Below are positions 5,674-7,405 of a DNA stretch of 7,405 nt, in pieces (position 1 is the stretch's first letter; each line of letters starts with the position of its first letter). The translations under genes were made by a program, and so were the position numbers. Below the pieces are notes generated by a model, which worked only from the letters and a program-made list of their open reading frames with translations, was not told the DNA's origin and searched no databases. The DNA comes from an uncultured Clostridiaceae bacterium (GTDB lineage Bacteria > Bacillota > Clostridia > Oscillospirales > Ruminococcaceae), in NCBI GenBank assembly GCA_946411985.1, contig CAMKFY010000045.1, positions 1 to 7,405 of the forward strand, given 5' to 3'.

Positions 5674-5970
5674 ATGTTGTGTAAATTGGAGGACCTTAAA
5701 AATAAGAGTGTCATAAACGTTAAAAATGGTTCCAATCTTGGTTTTGTTGATGATATAGTTATGGATACATTTTCTGCTAGAGTACTTTCTTTGGTTATTT
5801 ATGGTAAAAAGAAATTTTTCGGTATTTTAGGTCGTGAAGATGATATTTTAATATCTTGGAGTGATATAAACATTATAGGTGATGACGTTGTTTTGGTTAA
5901 TATTGAATGGCTTCCATATTCAAATAATCAGTTTAAAAAGAAAAAATTTTTTCAATCGTTATTTAAGTAA
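5674..5970 (+). CDS. PRC-barrel protein, YlmC/YmxH sporulation family
   Basis: A 98-residue protein with one PRC-barrel-like domain. Its features are LEDLKNKSVINVKNGSNLG (about residues 5-23), DIVMDTFSARVLSLVI (27-42), a KKKFFGILGREDDILISW strand pair (45-62), and DINIIGDDVVLVN (64-76), then a basic, aromatic tail. YlmC/YmxH proteins are small and widespread in spore-forming Firmicutes; their molecular role is unknown. ATG 5674 has a strong AAGGGGGA site 8 nt upstream. It lies 88 nt after spoIIID, with a sigma-E-like promoter in the gap, and 40 nt before a gene for an exported glycoside-hydrolase-like protein. No signal peptide or membrane segment is visible, so it is probably cytoplasmic. 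Confidence 0.8.
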   Translation: MLCKLEDLKNKSVINVKNGSNLGFVDDIVMDTFSARVLSLVIYGKKKFFGILGREDDILISWSDINIIGDDVVLVNIEWLPYSNNQFKKKKFFQSLFK

Positions 5971-6010
5971 TTTTATGTAAAAATCAAAATTTGAAGGAGA
6001 AATAAATATT

Positions 6011-7294
6011 GTGATTTTAAATAAAGGTTTACGTTGTCTAAGTTTTTTGCTAATTCTGCTGATTGTTTTTTCTTTTGCAATTCCCACAACAACGTTAAAG
6101 CAAAACAATATAGCAGCAAATATAAATTTTGTGAAAGCTTGTGAAAATGAATTTAGAGGCATTTGGTTTTCATATAAAGAATGGCAAAGCTTGCATGCAG
6201 GCGCATCTGAAGAAGAGTGGAAAGCCAAATTAAAAGATAATATAATTCCAAATTTAAAAAAATTTAAAATAAATAATGTTATGGTTCATGCAACAGCTTT
6301 TGCAGACTCTTTTTATATGTCAGATTTATACCCCATTTCCAACTTAATTAAGAATAATGGAGGAAATTTAACCTACGACCCATTTAGAGTTATGCTAAAT
6401 ATGCTAACCGAAAAAGGAATTAAAGTTCACGCTTGGCTAAACCCACTACGTGCAATGACAGATAGTAGGTTTGAAAAAATATCAGATAAATATCAAACAA
6501 AAATTTGGTATAATAGCAAAAACAGGCATCGTTTTTTTATAAAAGACAGCTCAAAAAGATATTGGTTAAACCCAGCAAACGAAGAGGTTAGAACTTTTTT
6601 AAAAAAGGTTGTTGAGGAAATATTAAGAAAATATAAGAACATTGAAGGTATACATATAGACGATTACTTCTACCCAACCGGGTTGCCAAGCGAGAATTCA
6701 AAAAAGAGCACAGTTTTAATGGATGATGTGCAATATTATAACGAAATAAAACCTAATGTTTCTTTATCAAATTGGCGAAGAAATAGCGTAACAGCTTTTG
6801 TTAAAGATTTCTACAATATTTGCGTAAAACATAAAAAAATATTTGGAATTAGCCCACAAGGAAACTTTGATAATAACCTTAACAGCATGTTTTTTAACCA
6901 GAAAGAAATAGTTTCTAAAGGGTATGCACACTATTTAATGCCACAAATATATTATGGTTTTAAAAATAAAACCTGTCCATTTGAAAAAACGTGCAAAGAA
7001 TGGAGTAGTTTAATTTCAAAAAACAAAAATATGAAGCTATACATTGGTTTAGCAGCATATAGGCTTTGCTTAAAAGGCGATAACTTTGCAGTAGAAAATG
7101 GCGAAGATGAACATTTTAAACATGGCGATATTTTAAAAAGGCAGGTTGAAACAATAAGAAATATTAAAACGTGTAACGGTTTTTGTTTATTTAGCTACAA
7201 CAGCCTTTTTTCTAATAAAAATACGGAAGGTGTAAAAGAGGAAAAATTAAACTACCTCAAATTATTCAAAAATAAAAAAATAAATTTAAATTAG
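6011..7294 (+). CDS. Exported family-10-like glycoside hydrolase (GHL10/DUF187, YngK/DigH-like)
   Basis: A 427-residue protein. The N-terminus has a short basic region (K5, R8) and a hydrophobic core (about 9-24) with possible signal peptidase I cleavage after S-F-A23; a retained membrane anchor is an alternative. The TIM-barrel GHL10 motifs follow in order: FRGIWFSY (48-55), VMVHATAFADSFY (90-102), KVHAWLNPLR (138-147), GIHIDDYFYP (213-222, the acidic pair being the likely active-site region), GISPQGNFDNN (279-289), MPQIYYGF (310-317) and IGLAAYR (345-351). Its relative DigH of E. coli cleaves glycan strands stripped of peptides, so a cell-wall substrate is plausible but not shown. GTG 6011 is preceded by GAAGGAGAA about 9 nt upstream. 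It may be co-transcribed with the PRC-barrel gene (40-nt gap), which would place it in the sporulation programme. Confidence 0.88.
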   Translation: MILNKGLRCLSFLLILLIVFSFAIPTTTLKQNNIAANINFVKACENEFRGIWFSYKEWQSLHAGASEEEWKAKLKDNIIPNLKKFKINNVMVHATAFADSFYMSDLYPISNLIKNNGGNLTYDPFRVMLNMLTEKGIKVHAWLNPLRAMTDSRFEKISDKYQTKIWYNSKNRHRFFIKDSSKRYWLNPANEEVRTFLKKVVEEILRKYKNIEGIHIDDYFYPTGLPSENSKKSTVLMDDVQYYNEIKPNVSLSNWRRNSVTAFVKDFYNICVKHKKIFGISPQGNFDNNLNSMFFNQKEIVSKGYAHYLMPQIYYGFKNKTCPFEKTCKEWSSLISKNKNMKLYIGLAAYRLCLKGDNFAVENGEDEHFKHGDILKRQVETIRNIKTCNGFCLFSYNSLFSNKNTEGVKEEKLNYLKLFKNKKINLN

Positions 7295-7304
7295 ATATAA
7301 TCAC

Positions 7305-7333
7305 TTGAAATTTTTTTATTAATGTGATAAAAT
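7305..7333 (+). promoter_or_regulatory. Extended -10 promoter for the gene at the right edge
   Basis: A -35 TTGAAA (7305-7310), a 17-nt spacer and -10 TAAAAT (7328-7333) preceded by TGA. It starts just after the stop of the glycoside-hydrolase gene and leaves a leader of about 50 nt. ATCAC (7300-7304) and GTGAT (7324-7328) form a short inverted repeat around the promoter. Confidence 0.7.
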
Positions 7334-7390
7334 CAATGCAAAATGTTAGAAATTTTGGTTTTGTAAAAAATATTGTTAGGAGGTATTAAA

Positions 7391-7405
7391 ATGGTAGATG
7401 GCGAG
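7391..7405 (+). CDS. Start of an unidentified gene, cut by the window edge
   Basis: A consensus AGGAGG (7378-7383) lies 7 nt before ATG 7391, and an extended -10 promoter sits upstream. Only five codons (MVDGE) are present, so nothing can be said about the product. Having its own promoter, it is probably not part of the preceding operon. Confidence 0.75.

Overview
The window is strongly AT-rich, with A/T-biased codons, Shine-Dalgarno sites of the AGGAGG type and a clear spoIIID gene. This points to a low-GC Firmicute of the class Clostridia with an endospore programme (a spore-former or a recent descendant of one). The MetRS N-terminus (KPHIGNTYE in place of the usual HIGH context) also looks clostridial. 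I cannot name a genus from the sequence.

Left part, minus strand (1-3300): one apparent transcription unit runs leftwards from an extended -10 promoter. Its order is tRNA-Pro(GGG), metG (methionyl-tRNA synthetase), tatD (metal-dependent DNase/hydrolase), then a family-4 glycosyltransferase cut by the left edge. metG-tatD is a classic Firmicute neighbourhood; the glycosyltransferase is a less standard third member.

Middle, plus strand (3360-4850): a divergent extended -10 promoter with a leader of roughly 110 nt, possibly folded, drives two tandem HAD-superfamily phosphatase genes. One is a beta-phosphoglucomutase-like type IA enzyme and the other a PSPase/MtnX-like type IB enzyme. Their substrates cannot be read from sequence.

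Next comes a compact tRNA operon, Val(TAC)-Asp(GTC)-Phe(GAA) (4936-5173), with a strong TTGACA/TAAAAT promoter and a likely intrinsic terminator. tRNA-Val has C instead of U at position 33, and tRNA-Phe is only 74 nt with an A-C mismatch in its T stem.

Right part, plus strand (5300-7300): spoIIID (mother-cell sporulation regulator, probable TTG start), a PRC-barrel protein of the YlmC/YmxH sporulation family preceded by a sigma-E-like promoter, and an exported glycoside-hydrolase-like protein of the GHL10/DUF187 type. This looks like a small sporulation/envelope cluster. At the right edge another extended -10 promoter and a strong ribosome binding site start a gene of which only five codons are present.

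There is no CRISPR array, insertion sequence, phage gene or toxin-antitoxin pair. The window is mostly ordinary chromosomal core. I found no convincing new system; the best leads are the tRNA anomalies, the possible structured leader before the HAD pair, and the spoIIID-PRC-GHL10 cluster.
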